Assembly (NCBI GenBank): GCA_029936705.1
Contig: JAPYSD010000138.1
Coordinates: 1-8,057, forward strand
DNA from: Croceicoccus sp.
Lineage (GTDB): Bacteria; Pseudomonadota; Alphaproteobacteria; Sphingomonadales; Sphingomonadaceae
Length of the DNA: 8,057 nt
Direction: 5' to 3'
The position numbers were made by a program, and so were the translations under genes. A model generated the notes under the pieces. It was given only the letters and a program-made list of their open reading frames with translations, was not told where the DNA came from and did not search any database. Shown piece after piece: positions 1 to 6,746 of the stretch (positions are counted from its first letter, which is position 1; each line of letters starts with the position of its first letter).

Positions 1-1669
1 GGCCGTCGCGGCGATCGCGGGGATAGCCGCCGCCCTTGCCGCGCGCGTTGTCGCGAGCCATTTCGCGCGGCGCATCCGACATCTCGATATGCACGCTTTC
101 CTCGCCGCTTTCATCCTGCGCGGTGCGGGTCACGGCCTGCGCGAAACGGTCGGCGATGGCGCGCGGGACCTGGAAATGGGTCTCGTTACCGGCGATGCGG
201 ATCGCGCCCACCTCGTTGCGGGTGATGTGGCCGCGGCGGCACAGCAGTGGCAGGATCCAGCGCGGATCGGCGTTCTGCCTGCGCCCGATGTCCATGCGGA
301 ACCACACCGTGTCCTCGAAACCGGGCCGGTGGCGTTCCTTCTGCGCGGCGCGGCGCGCTTCGGGCGTGTCCTCGGTGATGTCCTCGGGCTGGGGCATGGC
401 GGCGCGGTGTGCGCGGACCAGCGCGGCGGCGATATCCTCGGCCGAGCGTTCTTCCATGAGCTTCCTGGCGAGCGCGCGGTCCTCGTCGTCGAATTCCGCC
501 GGTTCCAGCAGCGCCGCCAGCAAGCGGTCGCGGTCGTTCGCGCGGATCTGCTCAGGCGTGGGCGCGCCCATCCATTCCGCCTCGATCCGGGCGCCGCGCA
601 GCATGGATTCGACGCGCCTGCGCCGCGGAAAGGGCACGATGATGACCGCCGTGCCCTTCTTGCCCGCGCGGCCGGTGCGGCCCGAACGATGCTGCAGCGT
701 TTCGGCGTCGCGCGGAATCTCGACATGGACGACCAGCGACAGGGTCGGCAGGTCGATACCGCGCGCGGCGACGTCGGTCGCGACGCAGACCCGGGCGCGG
801 CGGTCGCGCAGCGCCTGCAGCGCCTGGTTGCGCTCGCTCTGCGAATGTTCGCCCGACAGGGCGACGACGGCAAAGCCGCGCTCCTGAAGCGTCGCGTGGA
901 GGCGGCGCACATTGTCGCGCGTGGCGCAGAACAGGATCGCGGTCTCCGCCTCGTGCAGGCGCAGCAGGTTGACGACCGCCGCCTCGATCTCGGCCGGGGC
1001 CACGGTGACCGCCTTGAACGCGATATCACCGTGCCCGCGCGTGTCGCCCGCGGTCGAGATGCGCAGTGCGTCGCGCTGGTAACGCTTGGCCAAAGATACG
1101 ATCGGGGCGGGCATGGTGGCCGAGAATAGCAGCGTGCGGCGGCTGGCGGGCGTCGCGTCGAGGATCTCTTCCAGGTCCTCGCGGAAGCCCATGTCCAGCA
1201 TCTCGTCCGCTTCGTCGAGAACGACGGCGCTCAGCCGCGAGAGGTCGAGCGCGCCGCGTTCGAGGTGGTCGCGCAGGCGGCCGGGCGTGCCGACGACGAC
1301 ATGCGCGCCGCGCTGCAGGTTGCGGCGCTCCTTGGACGGGTCCATCCCGCCGACGCAGGTGGTGATGCGCGCGCCGGCCTTGGCATAGAGCCACTCCAGC
1401 TCGCGCCCGACCTGCAGCGCCAGTTCGCGCGTGGGGGCGATGACAAGCGCCAGCGGCGATCCTGCCAGTTCGCCGAAGCTGCCCAGCAGTTCGGCGGCCA
1501 GCGACAGGCCGAAGGCGACGGTCTTGCCCGACCCCGTCTGCGCCGAGACGATGAGGTCGCGGTCCTGCGCTTCGGGCGCCAGTACGGCGGCCTGCACCGA
1601 GGTGGGTGCTTCATAGCCGCGTTCGGCAAGCGCTTCGCCAAGAAGGGGCGGGAGGTTGTTGAAAGTCAT
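1..1669 (-). CDS. DEAD-box ATP-dependent RNA helicase with C-terminal DbpA-type RNA-binding domain (partial, C-terminal end outside window)
   Basis: ATP-dependent RNA helicase, expected in the cytoplasm in ribosome assembly or RNA remodelling. The frame is open from the ATG at 1667-1669 (start MTFNNLPPLL) to the window edge, giving 556 residues without a stop. Motifs read in order: Q-motif region around residues 22-26, motif I AQTGSGKT (43-50), Ia PTRELA (79-84), TPGR (128-131), DEAD (152-155), SAT (183-185), a helicase C-terminal domain with ATDVAARGID (297-306) and motif VI HRSGRTGRAG (327-336). Residues about 448-513 (from FEDTVWFRMDIG through RFAQAV) read as a DbpA RNA-binding domain, which in E. 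coli DbpA recognises 23S rRNA hairpin 92. A Gly/Arg/Asp-rich tail follows (GKGGGYPRDRRDG at the edge). The start codon lacks a strong Shine-Dalgarno sequence. The gene lies downstream of the DNA methyltransferase on the same strand, about 220 bp away, so it may have its own promoter. Helicase assignment is seen directly; the rRNA target is inferred from the DbpA-type domain. Confidence 0.95.
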   Translation of the reverse strand, partial: MTFNNLPPLLGEALAERGYEAPTSVQAAVLAPEAQDRDLIVSAQTGSGKTVAFGLSLAAELLGSFGELAGSPLALVIAPTRELALQVGRELEWLYAKAGARITTCVGGMDPSKERRNLQRGAHVVVGTPGRLRDHLERGALDLSRLSAVVLDEADEMLDMGFREDLEEILDATPASRRTLLFSATMPAPIVSLAKRYQRDALRISTAGDTRGHGDIAFKAVTVAPAEIEAAVVNLLRLHEAETAILFCATRDNVRRLHATLQERGFAVVALSGEHSQSERNQALQALRDRRARVCVATDVAARGIDLPTLSLVVHVEIPRDAETLQHRSGRTGRAGKKGTAVIIVPFPRRRRVESMLRGARIEAEWMGAPTPEQIRANDRDRLLAALLEPAEFDDEDRALARKLMEERSAEDIAAALVRAHRAAMPQPEDITEDTPEARRAAQKERHRPGFEDTVWFRMDIGRRQNADPRWILPLLCRRGHITRNEVGAIRIAGNETHFQVPRAIADRFAQAVTRTAQDESGEESVHIEMSDAPREMARDNARGKGGGYPRDRRDG

Positions 1670-1795
1670 AAGGCCTAAAATACAGGGGCCGGTCGCTGGG
1701 GCGGCAGGCGGAATGAATGGGGGCATTGCGTGCGCGAGAGGGCCGATGCCGGACCGCTGGAAATCGCAATGGAAGGGCCGTCATCGCGGCCGTTG

Positions 1796-1821
1796 CGGCG
1801 CCCCATACAGGGTTCGCGCCG
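1796..1821. other. GC-rich inverted repeat between methyltransferase and helicase genes
   Basis: The arms CGGCGC (1796-1801) and GCGCCG (1816-1821) pair perfectly; inside them CCC (1802-1804) can pair with GGG (1810-1812) around a five-base loop, leaving a three-base bulge. It lies in the 222-bp gap between the methyltransferase stop and the helicase start. No T-tract follows on the minus strand, so it is at best a weak or Rho-assisted terminator or a 5' leader structure of the helicase mRNA. In DNA this GC-rich a chance hairpin of this size is quite possible. Confidence 0.25.
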
Positions 1822-1891
1822 GTTTGGCTTCAAGAATCTTTTGGCCTGCCCCACGCATGCGGTAAAACAGCCCCGCCCATGCCGCGGACGC

Positions 1892-3406
1892 TCACCCAGA
1901 AAGGCCTATAGCCTGCAGGCCGGCGTTGATCGCGCACTCGTCGCTGGACAGCGCCAGCCACGGATCGCCTGCCCGGAACGCGGCCACCGGCATCGGATTG
2001 ACCCGGATCGCCTGCATAAGGGCGTCACGCCTGGCGTCTTCGGACAGGGCGGCAAAGGCGTCCCAGTCCCACGGCTCGCCCGCGGCGTCGTGGTGCAGCC
2101 AGCCCAGTTCTCGCACCCGGCGGACCACTTCGTCAAGGTCGTCCATCCTCGACAGCAGGCTGCCGCGCCAGTCGGCGAGGCGGCAGAACACGAAGCTGCC
2201 CCCGCCCTGCCAGCCGATCCGGCGCGAAATGCCCACGCCGTCACCCGCGATGACGCGCTTCATCCGCTCCAGCGTGATCGGACCGGCATAATCCATCTGC
2301 TCCATCCCGATCCAGCGGCGGCCCAGCTTGTGCGCGGCGGCGCAGGTGCTCCCCGATCCGGCGAAGAAATCGAGCACGATGTCGCCGGGATCGCTCGAAG
2401 CCTCGATGATGCGCTTCAGCAGCGCTTCGGACTTCTGGCCCTTCACGTCCGGGGTGCCCAGCAGCTTCGACACGCTCTCGCCCGCATAGGAAGTGATGGC
2501 GACCGAGTTCAGCCGGTCATAGCTGCTGGCGTTCCACACGTCCTCTATCGGGTAGCGGGCGGGCAGGCCGATGCCTTGAGCCGCCTTCATCACGCGCCGC
2601 ACCGCCGCTTTGGCCAAACCCTCGCCCTCCAGCACCGCGGAAAGCTCCGCAGCCTCGGCAGGCTTGAAGCGCGGGGCGAAATCGTCGGGGCCCAGGCACG
2701 CCTTGTTGAACTTCATCTGCGCGGCATCGCGGCTGTAGAACAGGATCGTGTCGTGGTTGCGGATGAAGTTCCTTGCCCGCGTCTTGAAGCCCGACAGCCA
2801 GCCGATCCGCCAGATGATCTCGCGCTGGAAATTGGCGGGGCCGAACACCTCGTCCATCAGCACTTTCAGATAATGCGCCTCGTTATGGTCGATGTTCACA
2901 TAGATGCTGCCGTCAGGCGCAAGCAGGTCGCGCGCATAGAGCAGGCGGTCGCGCATGAAGCCGAGCCAGTCGGCCCGCGTGAACCGGTCGTGATAGGCGA
3001 ACGTGCCGCTGGCCGTGTTGTACGGCGGGTCGATGTAGATCAGCGTGACCTGCCCGCGATAGCGGCGGCGCAGCGCGGCCAGCACCTGCAGGTTCTCGCC
3101 CTGGATCAGCAGGTTGTCGCGCACCGTCAGCTCGCGGCAGGGCGCGACGTCCGCCTGCTCGCCCCAGCGCTCGAACCCCTGCAGCAGCTTGGGCGCCAGC
3201 AGCCGCGTAACTTCATCAGGGTTGTCGGCGGGATCATGATAGAGGCAGCGGCCGGTCCGTCCCTCGTGCCCCATCCCGCCTTCCAGCCACGCCCCCCGCC
3301 CCGGCCATTCTAGCGAAACCCCGCCGCCGCGTCCCGCCCCTGCCGGCGCAGGCAGGTCGGCGAGGAAATCCGCCGTCCCGTCCTGCTGGTGCGAAGCCTG
3401 CTGCAT
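1892..3406 (-). CDS. Site-specific DNA N6-adenine methyltransferase, type III Mod-like (beta class)
   Basis: Transfers a methyl group from S-adenosylmethionine to adenine N6 in a specific DNA sequence. Numbering from the ATG at 3404-3406 (504 aa), the catalytic motif IV IDPPYNT has DPPY at residues 126-129, and the SAM-binding motif I FAGSGST begins at residue 348. DPPY preceding the SAM motif is the beta-class order typical of type III Mod subunits and CcrM-like enzymes. The roughly 200 residues between them contain the likely target-recognition region. NLLIQGENLQVL just before motif IV and a GQKSEALLKRII segment just before motif I are also typical of Mod proteins. About 120 residues after the core have no motif I recognise. 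The start is uncertain: a TTG at 3410-3412 lies two codons upstream, neither has a Shine-Dalgarno, whereas an internal ATG at 3272-3274 has GGAAGG four bases upstream; the Gly/Pro-rich first 44 residues may therefore be untranslated. No Res subunit is adjacent within the window. It is divergent from the small gene at 3539. Confidence 0.9.
   Translation of the reverse strand: MQQASHQQDGTADFLADLPAPAGAGRGGGVSLEWPGRGAWLEGGMGHEGRTGRCLYHDPADNPDEVTRLLAPKLLQGFERWGEQADVAPCRELTVRDNLLIQGENLQVLAALRRRYRGQVTLIYIDPPYNTASGTFAYHDRFTRADWLGFMRDRLLYARDLLAPDGSIYVNIDHNEAHYLKVLMDEVFGPANFQREIIWRIGWLSGFKTRARNFIRNHDTILFYSRDAAQMKFNKACLGPDDFAPRFKPAEAAELSAVLEGEGLAKAAVRRVMKAAQGIGLPARYPIEDVWNASSYDRLNSVAITSYAGESVSKLLGTPDVKGQKSEALLKRIIEASSDPGDIVLDFFAGSGSTCAAAHKLGRRWIGMEQMDYAGPITLERMKRVIAGDGVGISRRIGWQGGGSFVFCRLADWRGSLLSRMDDLDEVVRRVRELGWLHHDAAGEPWDWDAFAALSEDARRDALMQAIRVNPMPVAAFRAGDPWLALSSDECAINAGLQAIGLSG
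3279..3284 (-). promoter_or_regulatory. Possible internal ribosome binding site for a shorter methyltransferase start
   Basis: The minus strand reads GGAAGG here, four bases before an in-frame ATG at 3272-3274. It is the only Shine-Dalgarno-like sequence near the methyltransferase N-terminus. If used, the protein would be 460 residues and begin MGHEGRTGR, retaining all catalytic motifs. The spacing is slightly short, so this is an alternative start rather than the preferred one. Confidence 0.35.
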
Positions 3407-3486
3407 GATCAATGGGTGGCGTTCGCGGCAGCGGCGGTCAACCGGCGGCGAGCACTTGCCCCCACCGAGCGGTATTACCCGAAATC

Positions 3487-3494
3487 TTAACCGT
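3487..3494 (+). promoter_or_regulatory. TTAACC motif in divergent intergenic region (possible CtrA half-site-like)
   Basis: TTAACCGT lies 44 bases upstream of the small gene start, in the intergenic region shared with the divergent methyltransferase gene. It matches seven of eight bases of TTAACCAT, the half-site described for the cell-cycle regulator CtrA in Alphaproteobacteria. There is no second TTAA at the seven-base spacing of a full site. I could not identify a convincing -35/-10 pair in this region. The regulatory assignment is speculative. Confidence 0.2.
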
Positions 3495-3525
3495 TGCCCG
3501 GCATAGATGCAGGCGGATCAACTTG

Positions 3526-3531
3526 AAGGAG
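3526..3531 (+). promoter_or_regulatory. Strong Shine-Dalgarno of the 34-residue small gene
   Basis: AAGGAG is followed by a seven-base spacer and the ATG at 3539-3541. This near-consensus site at ideal spacing is the main reason to believe that the short frame that follows is translated, and it selects the first ATG over the in-frame ATG at 3551. Confidence 0.75.
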
Positions 3532-3538
3532 AACCGCT

Positions 3539-3643
3539 ATGATCACTGCAATGGCCATTCTAGGCACCGGCATCAGCTTCGTCGCTTCCGTCTGGGCAAC
3601 CAAGCAGATCGCCGCCCGCGACACTGCCAAGGCCGCTGCCTGA
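3539..3643 (+). CDS. Small hydrophobic protein, 34 residues, unknown function
   Basis: Short reading frame ATG(3539)-TGA(3641-3643) encoding 34 residues. An N-terminal hydrophobic stretch (residues 4-20, AMAILGTGISFVASVWA) is long enough for one membrane span and is followed by a basic/polar Ala-rich tail (TKQIAARDTAKAAA). This suggests a small single-span inner-membrane protein, or possibly an amphipathic peptide. Support for coding comes from AAGGAG seven bases before the ATG and a perfect 9-bp GC-rich hairpin starting nine bases after the stop. It is the only plus-strand gene in the window, divergent from the methyltransferase and convergent with the patatin gene. I do not recognise a family and assign no function. 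A type I toxin-like peptide is conceivable from size and hydrophobicity, but no antisense RNA promoter is evident. Its translation is inferred, not proven. Confidence 0.65.
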   Translation: MITAMAILGTGISFVASVWATKQIAARDTAKAAA

Positions 3644-3652
3644 GCGATCTTC

Positions 3653-3678
3653 GGGCGCCGGGCCATTGTCCGGCGCCC
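3653..3678. terminator. GC-rich hairpin, probable terminator between convergent genes
   Basis: The arms GGGCGCCGG (3653-3661) and CCGGCGCCC (3670-3678) are perfectly complementary over nine base pairs with an eight-base loop. The hairpin starts nine bases after the small gene's stop and sits between two convergent genes (small gene on plus, patatin on minus), the usual place for a bidirectional terminator. No T-run follows on either strand, so it is not a canonical intrinsic terminator; it could also protect the mRNA 3' end. Confidence 0.55.
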
Positions 3679-3716
3679 AGCACCCTGCCCCCCTCTGGCC
3701 AGCTATGACCGGCCCG

Positions 3717-4748
3717 CTATGACGGTCCGTACCGATGGGTCAGGTCGACCGTACTGACCTTACCAAGCTTGCGCCCCTGCACCCGCAGCCATTCCCTGGC
3801 AGAGCGGCGCCCCGCGCAATGCAGCGTGATCAGCATCCGCCACACCGGCAGCATCTTGGATTCGGGGTCCATGCCCGCCAGCAGCGTCTGGTCGTGAATC
3901 TCGTGAATGCGCAGCCGTTGCAGGCTGCCCAGAAAACCGCCCTCGGGCGCCAAGGGCAGCACCGCCTTCTGCATCAGGTCCAGCCCGCGCAGTTCCTTTA
4001 CCAGCGTCTGGTTGAAGCCCAGTTCGGTGATGCGATTGGCGATGCCCGTCGTCGTATGCGGGGTCGCGTCGCGCGTGATCGGGTTGATGGTGACCAATAG
4101 CAGATCGTCGTTCGCGCTTTCCTGCACCAGCGGGATCAGCGGCGGATTGGCGCTGTATCCGCCATCCCAGTAATCCGTACCGCCGATCGAGACCGGCGGA
4201 AACAGCAGCGGCAGACAGGCCGATGCCAGCAGCGCATCGGCGGTCAAATCGTCGTTACGAAAGATATGCGCCCCGCCCGTGCGCGCATTGGTGGCCGACA
4301 CGAAGATCAGCGGCGCATCGGCGGACCGGATCGCTTCGAAATCCACGAATTCCTCGATCAGGCGGCGCAATATGTCCTGCGCGCCGCGTCCCATCTGCGG
4401 TGAGGACGGCAGCGCATAGTCCCCCAGGACCGCGGTCCACCATTCGCTGATCGCTTCGAAGGCCAGGGGGAACGCCTCTGCCATGGGCAGCAGCGGCCCG
4501 GCTTCGCGGCCCGACCGGTTTAGCGCTTTCCAGAACGCCCACAGCCGTTTGCCCGCCGCTTCCGGCCCGCCAAGCGCCAGTCCCGATGCCAACACGGCGG
4601 CGTTCACCGCGCCCGCGCTTGCCCCGCTGACCGCGCCGATGCGAATGTCGGGCTGCTCCAGCAGGAAATCGAGGACGCCCCAGGTGTACGCACCATGCGC
4701 GCCCCCGCCCTGAAGCGCCACGTCGAGGTTATGGACCGGTGTCGGCAT
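3717..4748 (-). CDS. Patatin-like phospholipase family protein
   Basis: Predicted Ser/Asp-dyad lipid acyl hydrolase of the patatin family, 343 residues. Hallmarks are all present: glycine-rich oxyanion loop GGGAHG (residues 14-19), nucleophile elbow GASAG (42-46, Ser44), and the catalytic Asp in DGG (195-197, within YWDGGYSANPPL). SACLPLLFPPV (176-186) is also a typical patatin segment. There is no signal peptide and no clear membrane span, so it should be cytosolic or membrane-peripheral. The ATG at 4746-4748 is supported by GGAG six bases upstream (plus positions 4755-4758). About 140 residues follow the Asp motif and probably form an alpha-helical C-terminal extension. It lies 67 bp downstream of the LD-carboxypeptidase gene on the same strand, so the two are probably co-transcribed. 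Substrate cannot be deduced; bacterial members act on phospholipids or other acyl esters. Confidence 0.92.
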   Translation of the reverse strand: MPTPVHNLDVALQGGGAHGAYTWGVLDFLLEQPDIRIGAVSGASAGAVNAAVLASGLALGGPEAAGKRLWAFWKALNRSGREAGPLLPMAEAFPLAFEAISEWWTAVLGDYALPSSPQMGRGAQDILRRLIEEFVDFEAIRSADAPLIFVSATNARTGGAHIFRNDDLTADALLASACLPLLFPPVSIGGTDYWDGGYSANPPLIPLVQESANDDLLLVTINPITRDATPHTTTGIANRITELGFNQTLVKELRGLDLMQKAVLPLAPEGGFLGSLQRLRIHEIHDQTLLAGMDPESKMLPVWRMLITLHCAGRRSAREWLRVQGRKLGKVSTVDLTHRYGPS

Positions 4749-4815
4749 GGCTCGCTCCGTTTATGCTGCACTGCGGCATAGGCAAGGCCGCGTCCGGTTG
4801 CAATCAGCAGCTCGT

Positions 4816-5874
4816 TCAGCTGACGATGGCTTCCAGGACGGCAAGCGTCCCCTCACCCGCGTCGAAGCGCGTCCTGGCGCCCGAGGGCAGGCTGAGCTGG
4901 TTCGTGACATGGCCGATATTGGCGCCGATGCAGGCGGGCACGCCCAGCCCGCCCAGATGATGGCGCATGACATCGGCGACCGAGACACTGTCCGCGCCGC
5001 CGGGTGAGCAGCCGGTGCATTGGCCAAAGATCACGCCCGCGACGCGGCCGAGCATCCCCGACAGGGCAAGCTGGCTCATCATGCGGTCGATCCGGTACGG
5101 CGCTTCGCCCACGTCCTCCAGGAACAGCACGGCCCCGGTCATGTCCGGCATCCAGGGTGTACCGACCAGCGCCGACAGGACCGAGAGATTGCCGCCAAGC
5201 AGCCGCCCTTCGGCCCTGCCCGGCGTCAGCACCTCGAACGCGGGGGCGGGATTGCCCGTTTTGCGCCGCAAATCCAGCACCGGTCCTGCGCCCGCGAAGG
5301 CGAGCCACCAGAGGCTGTTCCAGCTGTCGACGGACCAGCGTCCCCCGGCATTGGGCGCATGGATCGTGGGGAACCCGGCCCTTTCGGCAAAGGCCAGATG
5401 CAGCGCGGTGATATCGCTGAAGCCGATCATCAGCTTGGGATTGGCGCGGATCAGGTCCCAGTTCAGCAGCGGCAGAATGCGCGCGCTGCCCCACCCGCCG
5501 CGCACCGCGAACAGCGCGCGGACCGCGGGGTCGGCATACATCGCGTTGATATCGGCGGCGCGCTGCTCGTCGGTTCCTGCAAGATACCCCTCGACCGCGC
5601 CAACATTCGGCGCCAGTCGCGGCACCAGCCCCATGCCCCGGATCGTCGCCGCGACCTCGTCAATGCGCGAGGGATCGTCGAGCGGGCTGGCCGGCTCGAC
5701 CAGCGCGACGGTATCGCCGCTGCGCAACCTGGGCGGCAAAACGCGCGGCTTCGCAGCCCCGGCAGGTGCCGCAATACCGACAGAACCGGCAAGCGCGCCC
5801 GCCAAAGCCAATCGCGGTACCTGCCCCAAGATCATCCGGCGGTTCGCCATTGCCCCGTTACGCTGCATCGGCAC
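4816..5874 (-). CDS. S66-family muramoyltetrapeptide LD-carboxypeptidase with Tat signal
   Basis: Peptidase that removes the terminal D-Ala from murein tetrapeptides. With the GTG start at 5872-5874 the protein has 352 residues. Family features: RSGDTVALVEPAS (51-63), VRGGWGSAR (124-132), GFSDIT with the predicted nucleophile Ser153, LLGGNLSVL (225-233), FLEDVGE with Glu253, and GHVTNQLSLPSG with His322. The Ser-Glu (100) and Glu-His (69) spacings closely match those of the known LdcA triad. Residues about 9-40 look like a twin-arginine signal: Arg12-Arg13 in NRRMILGQ, an Ala/Gly/Leu-rich core and an APAGA end. This would export a family whose best-known members work in cytoplasmic murein recycling. 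The GTG start is preferred because AGGTG lies seven bases upstream; ATGs at 5866-5868 and 5848-5850 are alternatives, and the last would put the Arg pair near the N-terminus. The patatin gene follows after 67 bp. Confidence 0.92.
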   Translation of the reverse strand: MPMQRNGAMANRRMILGQVPRLALAGALAGSVGIAAPAGAAKPRVLPPRLRSGDTVALVEPASPLDDPSRIDEVAATIRGMGLVPRLAPNVGAVEGYLAGTDEQRAADINAMYADPAVRALFAVRGGWGSARILPLLNWDLIRANPKLMIGFSDITALHLAFAERAGFPTIHAPNAGGRWSVDSWNSLWWLAFAGAGPVLDLRRKTGNPAPAFEVLTPGRAEGRLLGGNLSVLSALVGTPWMPDMTGAVLFLEDVGEAPYRIDRMMSQLALSGMLGRVAGVIFGQCTGCSPGGADSVSVADVMRHHLGGLGVPACIGANIGHVTNQLSLPSGARTRFDAGEGTLAVLEAIVS

Positions 5875-5881
5875 GACGTAG

Positions 5882-5886
5882 CACCT
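5882..5886 (-). promoter_or_regulatory. Shine-Dalgarno favouring the GTG start of the LD-carboxypeptidase
   Basis: The minus strand reads AGGTG, seven bases before GTG at 5872-5874. The two in-frame ATGs downstream have no comparable site at a good distance, although the ATG at 5848-5850 gives the more typical Tat-signal length. Confidence 0.4.
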
Positions 5887-6042
5887 GTCTTGAAGCTGGC
5901 AAATGCGTCAGGGGTAAGTGGGAAGCGAAATGGCGGGTCAGTTCGGAGCTGTGCCCACCATAGATCGGTCTTCAACGTTCAGGCGGCGCTGGCGAGGGCC
6001 GAAACCTGCACCCCGCGCCTTGAAACGTTGATCCTTTCGACC

Positions 6043-6717
6043 TCAACCGCCTTCGACGATTGCGTCGACGATAACGTAGGTTTCCGGCCCGTAGCGCACC
6101 GTCACCTGGTCGCCATCGCGCGTGCTGTCGAAGTCCCAGCCCGCGGAACCGTCCGCTTCGGAACTGTCGGCGCCGTATGGGTCGGTTCCCTTGAAATATA
6201 TCGCCCGTTTCATCCCGTCGGGCTTGGTCACCTCGACCAGGGTGGTGCCGTCCTCGCCCCAACGGCGCTTGACGCCCGCCTGGCAGGTCTGCTCGGGCGG
6301 TCCATTGCCAAAACCGCACTTGACCGGCGCTGTCGCGTTGTACCCCGTGACCGGGTCTGCCGGATCGGGCATCTCCTCGACCATGGCCGTTTCCGATCCG
6401 CCATCCATGCTGGACGCATCGGACGGAATGGAAACCAGCACTACGCCATCGACCTCGCCCACGATATTGCCGCCAAGGGCGGAGGCGGAAGCCTCGTCGG
6501 GGCATCCGACCAGCGTGGCGGTGTGATCGAGGTAATTCGCGGTGGCGGCACTTTCGCCCAATCGGCGGCATACGTCGCCCGAGGACGGATAGCCGTCGCC
6601 AAACGCTGCGACACTATCCGGCCACTGGTACGGCTGGACTTCAGCTTCACCTTCGGTCCCTCCGCACGCTGACAGGATCGCAAGCGCGAGGACGGAAATG
6701 TAGGGCAGGCGCCGCAT
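6043..6717 (-). CDS. Four-cysteine lipoprotein, unknown function
   Basis: 224-residue protein with a clear lipoprotein signal: MRRLP, a hydrophobic core SVLALAIL and the lipobox LSAC with lipidated Cys18, followed by an acidic linker. Gly at +2 makes outer-membrane sorting more likely than inner-membrane retention. Two Cys-bearing parts follow. The first (about 40-98) has Cys50 and Cys72 in DVCRRLGES and TLVGCPDEA and ends near VGEVDGVVLVSIP. The second (about 125-224) has Cys134 and Cys145, then VTKPDGMKRAIYFKG and a YVIVDAIVEGG end. This second part resembles, from memory, a small domain recurring in uncharacterised alphaproteobacterial secreted proteins; I know no function. The four Cys besides the lipidated one could form two disulfides in the periplasm. 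The ATG at 6715-6717 is chosen because it starts directly before the signal sequence and has AGGCGG upstream. It begins 29 bp after the stop of the upstream Cys-pair gene, implying one operon. Confidence 0.82.
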   Translation of the reverse strand: MRRLPYISVLALAILSACGGTEGEAEVQPYQWPDSVAAFGDGYPSSGDVCRRLGESAATANYLDHTATLVGCPDEASASALGGNIVGEVDGVVLVSIPSDASSMDGGSETAMVEEMPDPADPVTGYNATAPVKCGFGNGPPEQTCQAGVKRRWGEDGTTLVEVTKPDGMKRAIYFKGTDPYGADSSEADGSAGWDFDSTRDGDQVTVRYGPETYVIVDAIVEGG

Positions 6718-6746
6718 GTGCGCCGCCTGCCCCGATATTCCGGCCC

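Noticed and set aside
89..1129. Plus-strand open frame (346 codons) opposite the helicase
   Set aside because: Antisense shadow of the helicase C-terminal half; the minus frame contains motif VI and the RNA-binding domain.
1730..3313. Long plus-strand open frame (527 codons) opposite the methyltransferase
   Set aside because: It is antisense to a gene with clear catalytic motifs, its translation has no recognisable domain, and such mirror frames are expected from high third-position GC.
1..3412. Reading the methyltransferase and the downstream helicase as a type III restriction-modification Mod/Res pair
   Set aside because: The helicase is a DEAD-box RNA helicase with SAT and HRSGRTGRAG motifs and a DbpA-type RNA-binding domain; in the part seen it has no features of a Res subunit. 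The 222-bp gap also argues against the tight mod-res arrangement.
3412..3708. Plus-strand open frame of 98 codons overlapping the 34-residue gene in another frame
   Set aside because: It has no good ribosome binding site at its start; the overlapping 34-codon frame has an ideal one and a hydrophobic span.
3702..3723. Direct repeat GCTATGAC (3702-3709 and 3716-3723) near the patatin stop
   Set aside because: Eight bases only, with no associated element; probably coincidence.
5972..6031. Inverted repeat TCAACGTT/AACGTTGA downstream of the lipoprotein gene
   Set aside because: The core AACGTT is itself palindromic, so the match is easily produced by chance, and a 44-base spacing makes a hairpin unlikely.
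5020..6672. Long plus-strand open frame (550 codons) opposite the LD-carboxypeptidase and lipoprotein genes
   Set aside because: It spans two real minus-strand genes and the gap between them, and its translation is low-complexity Arg/Ala/Gly-rich with no domain.
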